Below, in pieces: positions 30,001-38,145 of a DNA stretch of 64,000 bases. The notes beneath the pieces are model-generated. The model worked only from the letters and a program-made list of their open reading frames with translations. It did no database searches and had not been told where the DNA came from. The stretch comes from Lepidurus packardi. Its lineage: Eukaryota > Arthropoda > Branchiopoda > Notostraca > Triopsidae. Location of the stretch: NCBI GenBank assembly GCA_023053545.1, contig JAKZAN010000109.1, forward strand, positions 1-64,000. Reading direction: 5' to 3'. How positions within the stretch are numbered: the stretch's first letter is position 1; each line of letters opens with the position of its first letter. The position numbers and the translations under genes are program-made.

Positions 30001-31728
30001 TAAGTCCGTAATTCATTAATTAAGTCAGTAATTCATGAATTAAGTCAGTAATACATGAAATAATTCAGTAATTCATTAATTAAGTCAGTAATTCATTAAT
30101 TAAGTCAGTAATTCATTAATTAAGTCAGTAATTCATTAATTAAGTCAGTAATTCATTAATTAAGTCAGTAATTCATTAATTAAGTCAGTAATTCATGAAT
30201 TAAGTCAGTAATTTATGAATTAGGTCAGTAATACATGAATTAAGTAAGCAATTCATGAATTAAGTCAGTAATTAATTAACTAAGTCAGTAATTCATGAAT
30301 TAAGTCAGTAATTTATGAATTAGGTCAGTAATTCATGAATTCAGTCAGTAATTCATGAATCAAGTCAGTAATTCATGAATTTAATCAATAAATCATGAAT
30401 TAAGTCAGTAATTCATTAATTACGTCAGTAATTCATTAATTAAGTCCGTAATTCATTAATTAAGTCAGTAATTCATGAATTAAGTCCGTAATTATTTATC
30501 TAAGTCCGTAATTCATTAATTAAGTCAGTAATTCATGAATTAAGTAAGTAGTTCATTAATTAAGTCCTTAATTCATTAATTAAGTCCTTAATTCATTAAT
30601 TAAGTCAGTAATTCATGAATTAAGTCTGTAATTATTTATCTAAGTCAGTAATTCATTAATTAAGTCAGTAATTCGTGAATTAAGTCAGTAATTCATGAAT
30701 TAAGTCAGTAATTCCTGAATTAGGTCAGTAATACATGAATTAAGTAAGTAATTCATGAATTAAGTCAGTAATTCATGAATTAAGTCAGTATTTCATTAAT
30801 TAAGTCCGTAATTCATGAATGAAGTCAGAAATTCATGAATTAAGTAATTAATTCATGAATTAAGTCAGTAATTCATTAATTAAGTCCGTAATTCATTAAT
30901 TAAGTCAGTAATTCATAAATTAAGTCAGTAATTCATTAATTAAGTCAGTAATTCATTAATTAAGTCAGTAATTCATTAATTAAGTCAGTAATTCATTAAT
31001 TAAGTCAGTAATTCATTAATTAAGTCAGTAATTCATGAATTAAGTCAGTAATTTATGAATTAGGTCAGTAATACATGAATTAAGTCAGTAATTCATGAAT
31101 CAAGTCAGTAATTCATGAATTTAATCAATAAATCATGAATTAAGTCAGTAATTCATTATTTAGTCAGTTATTCATTAATTAAGTCAGTAGTTCATTAATT
31201 ACGTCAGTAATTCATTAATTAAGTCCGTAATTCATTAATTAAGTCAGTAATTCATTAATTAAGTCCGTAATTATTTATCTAAGTCCGTAATTCATTAATT
31301 AAGTCAGTAATTCATGAATTAAGTCAGTAATACATGAATTAAGTAAGTAATTCATTAATTAAGTCAGTAATTCATGAATTAAGTAAGTAGTTCATTAATT
31401 AAGTCCTTAATTCATTAATTAAGTCAGTAATTCATGAATTAAGTCTGTAATTATTTATCTAAGTCAGTAATTCATTAATTAAGTCAGTAATTCGTGAATT
31501 AAGTCAGTAATTCATGAATTAAGTCAGTAATTCATTAACTAAGTCAGTAATTCATGAATTAAGTCAGTAATTTATGAATTAGGTCAGTAATTCATGAATT
31601 AAGTCAGTAATTCATGAATCAAGTCAGTAATTCATGAATTTACTCAATAAATCATGAATTAAGTCAGTAATTCATTAATGAAGTCAGTAATTCATTAATT
31701 AAGTCCGTAATTCATTAATTAAGTCAGT

Positions 31729-31732
31729 AATT
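31729..31732. repeat. Target-site duplication AATT, left copy
   Basis: AATT directly precedes the left LTR, and AATT directly follows the right LTR at 47474-47477. Removing the element plus one AATT rejoins the flanks into a perfect 20-bp satellite phase, so both ends of the insertion are exact. A 4-bp duplication is usual for errantivirus and many gypsy integrases. Confidence 0.9.
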
Positions 31733-32255
31733 TGTAAGAAACTGTTTTGGGCGATTAAATTGTTTTGAGCGGTTGGGCGGAAGGCTGTGAGTTCTTTTTT
31801 CGCTCAACGGTAAAATACCGTACAACTTTATTCAATATTTTCGTCGGTACAAGTCGTGTCACTAAGTCAATAATTCACTAGGTCGTCCATATGTCACAAA
31901 CGTTTTAACAAGATTGAAAACTATAACTTATACTAACTGGGCAGAGAGAAAAAAGGAGCGTAACAAATAGCGAGAGACTGAGAGCGACTGAGCGCGACTT
32001 CCCCCCCTCTAGCAGGGGAGAACAAGCGTTTATATACATGTTTGGCGTGGGATCTGCTGAATGGGCTAAATTATAAACAGAGGGAATGTTCGGATGGACC
32101 GGATGCGTGAGAAGGAAATTAGCTAGTGATCTGACGCTCGGCATCCTGGATATGAGCTGAGAATTATAAGTCGGCGAAATATTGTCAAAATGTGGTCAGC
32201 GAAATGTGGTCTTGCTTAGTCATCGGAATTAAGTTTAAAATGATCGTTCTCCACA
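31733..32255 (-). repeat. Outer element 3' LTR, 523 bp
   Basis: On the minus strand this LTR begins TGTGGAGAAC and ends TTCTTACA. It matches the right LTR over its full length except for three substitutions: one in the TTCAATATT stretch near 31834, one in the A/G run near 31952, and one in CTAGCAGGGG near 32013. On the minus strand it carries TATATAAA (32029-32036) and then AATAAA (31827-31832), in the order expected for promoter and polyadenylation signal. A satellite-like segment lies at 31861-31884. The 79-codon frame inside it occurs in both LTRs but looks incidental. Confidence 0.95.
31827..31832 (-). terminator. Polyadenylation signal AATAAA in the outer 3' LTR
   Basis: AATAAA on the minus strand (TTTATT on the plus strand), downstream of the LTR TATA box in element orientation and about 95 bp before the LTR end. 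The 5' LTR has the same motif at 47045-47050. The order and spacing suit the 3' end of the genomic and env transcripts; use of the signal is inferred. Confidence 0.5.
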
Positions 32256-32269
32256 TCGCATTCTTCTCT
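32256..32269 (-). promoter_or_regulatory. Polypurine tract of the outer element
   Basis: AGAGAAGAATGCGA on the minus strand directly abuts the TG of the 3' LTR, where the plus-strand DNA primer is expected. It is only moderately purine-rich (three pyrimidines), so position supports it more than composition. Together with a short spacer it fills the gap between the LTR and the env stop. Confidence 0.6.
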
Positions 32270-32320
32270 GAGAGACTACGTCCCGTAGTACAGGTTTTCT
32301 TATGGGCTAGGTGGGTGGGA

Positions 32321-34351
32321 TTAAGTTTTTCGGTCTATTTGTCGTTCTATGTCATCTACTTTTCGTTTGGCCGCCTTCAATTCGTCTTCCAAAAATTGTT
32401 TCAGTTGGTCTTGTCTCATCTTTAGGACTTCAATTTCCATAGTCAATTCCGTGATTCGGGTGGTCATTGGGTGGTGTTCTAAGTCAGCAGCAACGGGGTT
32501 GCTCGTTCTGGTAGCTTTCCAAATAAGGTACCCGCCTATGATCATGCCTGTGGTCAAGCTTAAACAAATGGCAGTCCCGATGATCATTATCGTCTCTATT
32601 CGGCCATTAAATTGATGTTCTATCTCGCTTTTGTCGTCCAAAAAGACCGTAGTCTGCTTTGTTAGGGCCATCTGCATCTTCCTAGGAGGGATCTCCCAGT
32701 CTTCATGTTGGTCCACGTTCTTCAATAAGTTCTTGACTTCGGGAAACAGCGAGTGGTCGAACGGGGTTAAGTTAGTCATTAAGAAAAAATGGGTCAATGA
32801 GATTAGGGTAATATTTGGGGTGTTGGCGGAAAGAGTGGATTGTCCGGTAAAACTTGCGGGAATTGTAAAAGTTGGAGCTTGCAGTGAGCATTTCGGCGGC
32901 AACGTAAGTAATCCAACACCGGCTAGTTCGACTTTTCTTTCGGCAATTCGCATACTGATGTTTGAAAATTGGCATAACAAATTAGTCTGAAAACTGATTG
33001 GAGAGGAGTACAACCACTTGTTGTCTCCTATCGGTTTTAGGAAAATTCGGCTCCGACGAATAATATTAATTTCACAAAATTTGTTAATGGCTATGTTGTC
33101 GGCTAAGAAAAGCGACATTGAGCACGAGTTACTGGATGCTTGGAGGATGATCGGATTTTGAGCTAAACACCAACGTTTGTCAAGACGTAAACAGGACGTT
33201 AAATCGGTTTGTTCAAATTCCATAAAGTTTTTGCGATCGAAGGAAACGGCTAAATAGTTGACAGTGGTTTTGAGGAGGGAGTAAGTGTTTGTGTCCGGAA
33301 TTGGGGTTGGAAATGGGGTTAGTCGGAAAAGTTCAAATTCAGAGAAATGAGGGCTGATCGGAATTTCAATGAAAAGTCGTAAGCCGTTGCTTGTGGAAAT
33401 AGTTTTGATCCCTGCTGAGCTATACAGTGTCCAAAAATTAGTGGTTTTAGAGTTTGTCATTATGGTCCAACCTGTAGGTAATCTGTTCTCTATTTCTTCA
33501 AGTATTGGGATTAATTTTATGGGAGGTATCAATTGTTTGGGTAGTCTTCCAGTTGCGATAAGTGTTAGATCGTCATTTAGACACTGGAGTAGATTATTAG
33601 CGAATTTTAAATTGATCTGGATGTCGGCATTAGCGGTGGTTAATTGTAATATGTTTTCGAGTGAATGGTCTGTTTCCTTGTGATATTGATCTATTGTTGT
33701 GCTGATGATTTTAATAGCTTCCGTAATATTTTTTATGGTGTTTTTGTTTCGGAGGGCCTCTTCATGGGTGGTTTGAATGAGAGATGCTTGTAAATCTTGA
33801 ATGTGAGCGATGCTAGTCAATTTTTTCGTCATTTGATTTGCCTGCTCATTGATAGCCTGAAGATCGTCGTCACCGGCGGTACCAAAAAGGAAATGGAGTA
33901 CTTTGCTTGCACCGGGAATTAATACGAAACGTTTATCGCGTTTGTTGGTCGTAATAGTTTGCCGGATGTTTTGAAGTTTGTTTTTCATCTCTTGTAGATC
34001 TCTAAGGAACAGGTTGTTTTCTCTTGTAACTGTCTTATTAAGAAGGGCGGTTAGACTTTGGGCTTGCAGATTTTTTATGTTCGAAATGTGAACGGTTTGA
34101 GTTTTCCCTAGAATGGAGATTTCATGGATATCGGTAATGTTGAATTCAACGGGGAATGGCGTGAATGTATGCAAGTACTGGTCAAGGTGTTCGATAATTT
34201 GGTCGTAAGTTGTTAGATCGACGTCAGCTACGAGTGTCCATTTTGAGCTGGTTATGGTCAACTGATCTTCATATCGGATTAAACTTCCCAACGAAAGGCG
34301 GTAATGGTCTTGATTAAATTGAGCATCAAGTGGAAAGCAACATAAAGCCAT
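32321..34351 (-). CDS. env: Env-like fusion glycoprotein, outer element, intact ORF
   Basis: An uninterrupted 676-codon ORF after pol, as expected for an errantivirus envelope of the gypsy Env / baculovirus F-like family. Visible parts: a KRDKR furin-type site at residues 137-141; a hydrophobic stretch after it ending LFGTAGDDD, the usual fusion-peptide context; a cysteine-containing ectodomain with an AGVGLLTLPPKC motif near residues 470-490; several N-X-S/T sites; a membrane segment at about 585-613; and a charged, coiled-coil-like tail of about 63 residues. The ATG at 34351 leaves a short hydrophobic N-terminus. The frame is open a little further upstream, and an AG at 34381-34382 after TTAT could be a splice acceptor, so the true leader may begin in a spliced exon. 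Expression as a spliced subgenomic RNA is inferred. It is the only intact gene of the element. Confidence 0.88.
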   Translation of the reverse strand: MALCCFPLDAQFNQDHYRLSLGSLIRYEDQLTITSSKWTLVADVDLTTYDQIIEHLDQYLHTFTPFPVEFNITDIHEISILGKTQTVHISNIKNLQAQSLTALLNKTVTRENNLFLRDLQEMKNKLQNIRQTITTNKRDKRFVLIPGASKVLHFLFGTAGDDDLQAINEQANQMTKKLTSIAHIQDLQASLIQTTHEEALRNKNTIKNITEAIKIISTTIDQYHKETDHSLENILQLTTANADIQINLKFANNLLQCLNDDLTLIATGRLPKQLIPPIKLIPILEEIENRLPTGWTIMTNSKTTNFWTLYSSAGIKTISTSNGLRLFIEIPISPHFSEFELFRLTPFPTPIPDTNTYSLLKTTVNYLAVSFDRKNFMEFEQTDLTSCLRLDKRWCLAQNPIILQASSNSCSMSLFLADNIAINKFCEINIIRRSRIFLKPIGDNKWLYSSPISFQTNLLCQFSNISMRIAERKVELAGVGLLTLPPKCSLQAPTFTIPASFTGQSTLSANTPNITLISLTHFFLMTNLTPFDHSLFPEVKNLLKNVDQHEDWEIPPRKMQMALTKQTTVFLDDKSEIEHQFNGRIETIMIIGTAICLSLTTGMIIGGYLIWKATRTSNPVAADLEHHPMTTRITELTMEIEVLKMRQDQLKQFLEDELKAAKRKVDDIERQIDRKT

Positions 34352-34393
34352 CAGGGTAACAACTGTTCCGAAGATTGGACCTATAAATGAGTT

Positions 34394-35125
34394 CTACTTG
34401 AATACTTGATCGGCGAAGCGGACAGGCGGTTTGGATTGTCTACCAGAGCGGGTATTTTGGGTAGGTTGTTGGAATTGTAAAGTAGGGGGTTGGAGGATAC
34501 TGCGTAAGGGAGGTTGATCATTAACGGATAGAGATCGTGGTCGGACGGAGAGTGGAGATTCGTTAGGAGTGCGATGGTCTTCTGGTGTGCTATGTGTACG
34601 GGGTCGAAAAGTTGCATCATCGCCAAAGGCGGGGGAGTCATATGATGATGAACTTGTATTTGTTGTGCTGGTATCGGTGGATGAGCTTGAATTGTTTGGG
34701 CCAACGGGACTTCGATGATCTAACCAAGTTTGTTCATGGGGTGGTCCTGGAGTGCTTGAATCACGATTAGGAGCTGGCATCTGCAAATATTCGGAGTCTT
34801 CGGAGTTGTTAAGAATGTTCGGAGAGTTAGGTGAATGAGTTTCTCCGGTAGTTTCTTGGCTACTATTTGGGGTTGTGGGCGGAGATAGTGTTGTGGCAAG
34901 GGAATGTGGATGTAGGTGTTGGTGGGTAGGATGAAGTAGGGTAGTAGGTAAGGTGCTGGCATTGTTCCAATGAAGTTCGGATGGTTTTGCTGGCTGTGGT
35001 TGAGGTGGTCCGGTAATAAGTTCGGTAAGGGTCTTAAGTAAACCTGCCAGTTGCTTTTGGGTTTGCTCGACGGTAAGGGGTATAGAAGGGATTTTCGGAT
35101 CAGGCAATTTTTCAATACTGGACTC
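34394..35125 (-). pseudogene. C-terminal tail of outer pol, low complexity
   Basis: About 240 open codons with no ATG at the start, rich in Pro, Ser, Thr and Asn, ending RSGRQSKPPVRFADQVFK and a stop. A basic TRSGRxxKPP motif at the end of the polyprotein is common in gypsy-group Pol proteins, so this is read as the Pol tail beyond the integrase. It is in a third frame relative to the integrase pieces and is separated from them by the 8-bp tandem repeat at 35137-35206. It ends about 40 bp before the env ATG. It cannot be translated as part of Pol without two frame changes. It could instead be merely a long spacer, but the terminal motif argues for Pol. Confidence 0.6.
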
Positions 35126-35136
35126 TGTTAATGGGG

Positions 35137-35206
35137 TGTCAACGTTTCAACGTATCTACGTGTCAACGTAGACAGACTGTCGTGTCAACGTGTCAACGTG
35201 TCTACG
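35137..35206. repeat. 8-bp tandem repeat within outer pol
   Basis: Two blocks of the octamer TGTCAACG and close variants: four units at 35137-35168 and three at 35183-35206, with 14 bp between them. Since 8 is not a multiple of 3, any gain or loss of one unit changes frame. The integrase C-terminal frame stops inside this tract. Confidence 0.85.
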
Positions 35207-35540
35207 TCGAACGTTTGTTCGACGTAGTGTTTTAGTCTGTTTACATTCACGTTTTCGTCTTTTAAAGTTTTCGAGTCTTGAATTAAAAGGGTTTGATCTC
35301 CTGTTTTCTTGATAATTCTGTACGGTCCCATCCATGAGTTGAGCGCTAGTTTGGGGGATTCTCCAACCTTCAGGGCAGTATTGCATTTGAGGACCTTGTC
35401 GCCAATCTCAAAGGTAACGGGTCTCATTCGTCGATCGTAATATTCTTTTTGGTCTTCGTGAGCGGAAAGCAGTCGTTCTCGGACATATGTGAACGCCTGG
35501 TGCAACCTTTGAACTAGTTCAGCTTTGTAGTCTTCAGTTA
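35185..35540 (-). pseudogene. Integrase C-terminal (GPY/F-type) segment, frameshifted
   Basis: About 115 codons encoding the part of Pol that follows the integrase core. A helical region (YVRERLLSAHEDQKEYYDRR) is followed by FEIGDKVL and SWMGPYRIIKK, the GPY/F motif of gypsy integrases, and then NVNRLKHY. It is in a different frame from the catalytic core: the core frame terminates near 35538 and this frame is open across the same point, consistent with a one-base indel close to 35540. It runs into the octamer repeat and stops at 35185. Confidence 0.8.
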
Positions 35541-37262
35541 CAGCATAATTTGGGCGACGGGGGTAAGAAAGGCATTGACGTCGATATTGGGATCTCGGCC
35601 GTGTAATAGGAAAAAAGGGGTTTCGTCGGTGCTAGGGTGAATGGCTGTTCGGTAGGAAAACAAGACAAAATTGATTTGCTCATCCCAATTTCCTTGGCTT
35701 CCCTCACAAAATTTCGCCATACCGTCCATCAATACTCGGTGATGTCGTTCGACCATTCCGTTGCATTTTGGATTATAGGCTGTGGTGTTCGTTTTAGTGA
35801 TCTTGAGGTACTCGCAAATTTCTTTAACGAGTTTAGAGAGGAAGTTAGTCCCACGGTCAGATAGGAGCTCAAAAGGGATACCGTGTCTACAAATTATGTG
35901 TTCTACGAAAATTCGAGCTACGGTTCTTGCATCTTGGGTTGGGATTGGGAAAGCTTCGGGCCATGTTGTGAAGTGGTCGACAAAGACGAGGAGATATCGG
36001 TTGCCATCCATTGTAGGGGGAAAAGGACCTAGAATGTCGACAGCAAGGCGATGGAATGGACCTTGAACGGGAGGTAAGGTACCTAGGAGTGCGTTTTTCT
36101 GCAAACTAGCGGGTTTTCTTCGAGCACAGAGTAGACAAGTCTGGCAATGTCTTTTAACGTCATTGAAAATAGTCTTCCAGAAAAATCGGCTGCGAACACG
36201 ATTAAGTGTTTTAAAATATCCTAAGTGTCCGGCTAAAAGGTGATCATGATTCGTGGTTAAGACATCTCGTATTAGGACCTTTGGGACGACAATTTGGTTA
36301 ATGACCTCATCTCGTGGGGCTTTTATCCGGGGTAGAGACAGGTGATAGAGCAAACCGTTATTTTCGTCGACGAAATAATTTTCAATTTCAAATAGCCAGG
36401 GGGGTCTACGATCGTTTTCGGGGATTTTTCCAGTGGTAAGGTAATCATAGAGGGGTCTGCAGTATGAGTCTTCATATTGAAGTTTTCGGAGTTGTTCTTC
36501 TGTAATGTTTAGGATGTTGACTGGTTGGTCGGTTTGGACTGTACTAATAGTACTTGTTTCAGTAGTTCGGTCGGGGGTTATGGGGAAAAGTGAGAGGGCG
36601 TCAGCGTTTTTGTTAACTCTGCCAGGTCGATACTGGACATCATAATCATATTCGGCTAATGTGAGAGACCAACGAACTAATCGGGAAGAAGAATCCTTAA
36701 CGGACATTAGCCAGCGGAGAGAATGGTGATCAGTAAAGACGGTAAAGTGTCGTCCGTACAGGTAGGTTCTAAAATGTTTAATGGCCCAGACTACGGCTAA
36801 AGCTTCCTTTTCTGTTGTACTGTAATTTTTCTCGGCTTTCGACAGGGTTCGACTAGCGTAAGCGATGGCGACTTCTTTAGAATCTTGTGTTTGGGCTAAC
36901 ACGGCACCAAGAGCGAAATCGGAAGCGTCGGTATGTAAGAAAAATGGAGAGTCGAAATTAGGGTAAGCCAAAATAGGCCAAAGCATAAGTTTGCCTTTAA
37001 GGAGGACATAGGCTTCGTCTTGCTCAGGTTCCCAACAAAAGGGAATGTTCTTAACCGTTAATTTGGACAATGGATGCGCAATTTTCGAGAAATTGTTAAT
37101 AAATCGACGGTAATAGCCAACTAAACCCAGAAAGGATTGGACTTCCTTGACGGTGGTCGGTGTAGGGTAGTTATAGATTGCGGATACTTTGTCGGGGTCG
37201 GGTTCAATACCTTGGGCGGAAACGATGTGTCCAAGATACTTGATTTGTCGTGCTTTGTTTGT
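35538..37262 (-). pseudogene. pol: Outer pol: end of RT, RNase H and integrase core
   Basis: An open frame of about 575 codons; the first ATG is at 37070, but homology continues upstream to about 37262. The start encodes the end of RT and the connection (KYLGHIVSAQG, FLGLVGYYRRFI). Counting from Met at 37070: RNase H acidic residues are D48 (HTDAS), E89, D114 and D157; the integrase zinc motif is H277, H282, C309 and C312; the integrase core is D345, D405 and E441, a D-x59-D-x35-E arrangement. All catalytic residues for RNase H and strand transfer are present. No RT palm (YXDD) or protease DTG is found between this and the gag remnant, so an internal deletion is inferred with its junction near 37260. 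The frame ends early at 35538, before the GPY/F part. Confidence 0.9.
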
Positions 37263-37459
37263 TTCGTGGGACCTTCTGCCTCTAGGATAGAAAAATCCTC
37301 TTTTCTTTTGGAAGGACCAGGTATCGGTTCTTCATGGCTATTTCTTCTGCGTGGAGCGCACTTAGCACAATATTTTTGAGTGTTGTGACTCTTTTTAAAT
37401 GGTTTATCACATTTAATACATAGATAAGTCCATGGATTAGGGTCATCCCAATCCTCCAT
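37263..37459 (-). pseudogene. Gag-like remnant with a Cys-rich motif (outer)
   Basis: An ATG at 37459 opens a short frame that continues to 37121, but its last part overlaps the RT frame and is probably meaningless. The first part has C-X2-C-X13-C-X2-C (LCIKC ... YCAKC) followed by basic residues (PRRRN), resembling a small zinc ribbon rather than the CCHC knuckle usual in Gag. The frame is open upstream of the ATG as well. The position between gag and pol suggests the end of Gag or the start of Pol. It directly abuts the RT remnant, so it marks one edge of the inferred deletion. Function is not recognised. Confidence 0.5.
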
Positions 37460-37488
37460 GAAAGGAGAAAGCAGTGGATAGATTGGTT

Positions 37489-37648
37489 CTAGGCAAATGG
37501 GTGAATTGGTTTTGTACTAAACTCACAAGAGCACAAAAAAACACGTCCGATCACGGTTTTCGCCGTAGTGAGGGGCTGTGGGTTGGAAGGGTAGTTGTTC
37601 GGTAACTTTCCGAAACGCTTCAAAAAAGCCTCTTTGAACTTTGGATAT
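37489..37648 (-). pseudogene. Downstream piece of outer gag, cut by the inner insertion
   Basis: Outer-element sequence resumes at 37648 on the other side of the nested element and stays open for about 50 codons before a TAG at 37489-37491. Its start (a Lys/Phe-rich helix, KFKEAFLKRFGK) is like the continuation of a retrotransposon Gag domain. What follows looks unlike Gag, so the middle of gag may also be deleted or rearranged. It carries one copy of the ATAT target duplication. Confidence 0.55.
37645..37648. repeat. Target-site duplication ATAT, left copy
   Basis: ATAT precedes the inner left LTR and is repeated at 46329-46332 after the inner right LTR. The flanking bases on both sides belong to the outer element's gag. 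Confidence 0.88.
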
Positions 37649-38057
37649 TGTCACGGCTATATTTCGCATTGCTTGCTTTTTCTCACGCTTCGCTTTACTT
37701 ATTTAGTTAAGATCAGCGTAACACCAGAGGATCCATCCGCCTGTGTACCGGATTACGCGTCCTGTACGGATACACCAGGCAGGATGGATCCCTGAGAGTG
37801 AGGATGATGTTTGCAGTTAACCAAGTCAGTTGGTTAGAGAGTTGAAGTACCAGTCAGTCAGTCTGTTAGTGGGAGCGTAAGAGGGTAGACTCTCCTAGTA
37901 GTGTGTTAGGCAGTAGTCCTCTGTTTTTCATGTAGTGTTTTCGTCCTCTTAACTTTACCACTGTAATCTTCCCGAATACAGTTCTGTAAATCCACCTTTC
38001 CCGAACATTACTCTAATTCCTGACGGATTTGATGCCCTGTCAGATTTAGACGTGACA
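37649..38057 (+). repeat. Inner element 5' LTR, 409 bp
   Basis: Begins TGTCACGG and ends CGTGACA. It reads identical to 45920-46328 over all 409 positions. It has no obvious TATA box or AATAAA; TATATTT near the start is the only TATA-like stretch. A long imperfect hairpin sits at 37729-37792. TGTCACG/CGTGACA at the ends are the inverted repeats needed by integrase. Confidence 0.96.
37729..37792 (+). other. Imperfect inverted repeat in the inner LTR
   Basis: GGATCCATCC on the left pairs with GGATGGATCC on the right. Pairing continues inwards through CCTG/CAGG, TGTA/TACA and CCG/CGG, with about three single-base bulges, around a loop of roughly 15 bases. It could fold in RNA if it lies in R or U5, or act as a protein site in DNA. 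The same structure is at 46000-46063. Confidence 0.75.
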
Positions 38058-38059
38058 AT

Positions 38060-38077
38060 TGGTGCATCGACCGGGAA
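38060..38077 (+). promoter_or_regulatory. Primer binding site, tRNA-Gly type (inner element)
   Basis: Two bases after the 5' LTR it reads TGGTGCATCGACCGGGAA. This complements the 3' end of an arthropod-type tRNA-Gly (CCCGGCCGATGCACCA) with a single mismatch at the eleventh base. The position and the TGG start are canonical. Confidence 0.8.
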
Positions 38078-38145
38078 AGGTGGTTTGATTGGTAAAGTTA
38101 GGCTACGTGTTTTGTGTTAGAACCTAACTAGGACTTGGGGGTTTC
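38078..38145 (+). other. Leader of the inner element
   Basis: Sixty-eight bases between the primer site and the gag ATG. No further signal can be singled out by eye. Confidence 0.5.

Larger units (their letters stand above)
1..31732 (+). repeat. 20-bp AT-rich satellite array, left block
   Basis: An essentially uninterrupted head-to-tail array of about 1,580 units in one orientation, with consensus GTAATTCATTAATTAAGTCA. Three units fill each 60-base line, so phase is visible by eye. The commonest variants are T or G at unit position 10 (CATTAAT or CATGAAT), TACATG, TTTATGAATTAGG, GTCCG, GTAAGTAA, and a diverged unit reading ATTATTTATCTAAG. Occasional 16-, 19- and 21-bp units shift the phase. 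Stop codons recur in every frame on both strands, so it has no coding capacity. The layout is typical of centromeric, pericentromeric or other heterochromatic satellite; which of these cannot be told here. No other gene or RNA is seen in this block. Confidence 0.97.

Noticed and set aside
1..31732. Possible CRISPR-like or spacer-repeat array
   Set aside because: There are no unique spacers; units adjoin directly and vary by point changes, and the flanking elements are eukaryotic LTR retroelements.
31905..32144. 79-codon frame in the outer LTR (also at 47123-47362)
   Set aside because: It appears twice only because the LTR is duplicated; it overlaps promoter and R-region signals and has no recognisable domain.
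32349..33683. Several plus-strand frames of 60-120 codons opposite env
   Set aside because: They are shadows of the long env frame without motifs or promoter context.
37595..37795. 66-codon frame across the left end of the inner element
   Set aside because: It spans the outer gag (antisense) and the inner LTR, so it was created by the insertion.
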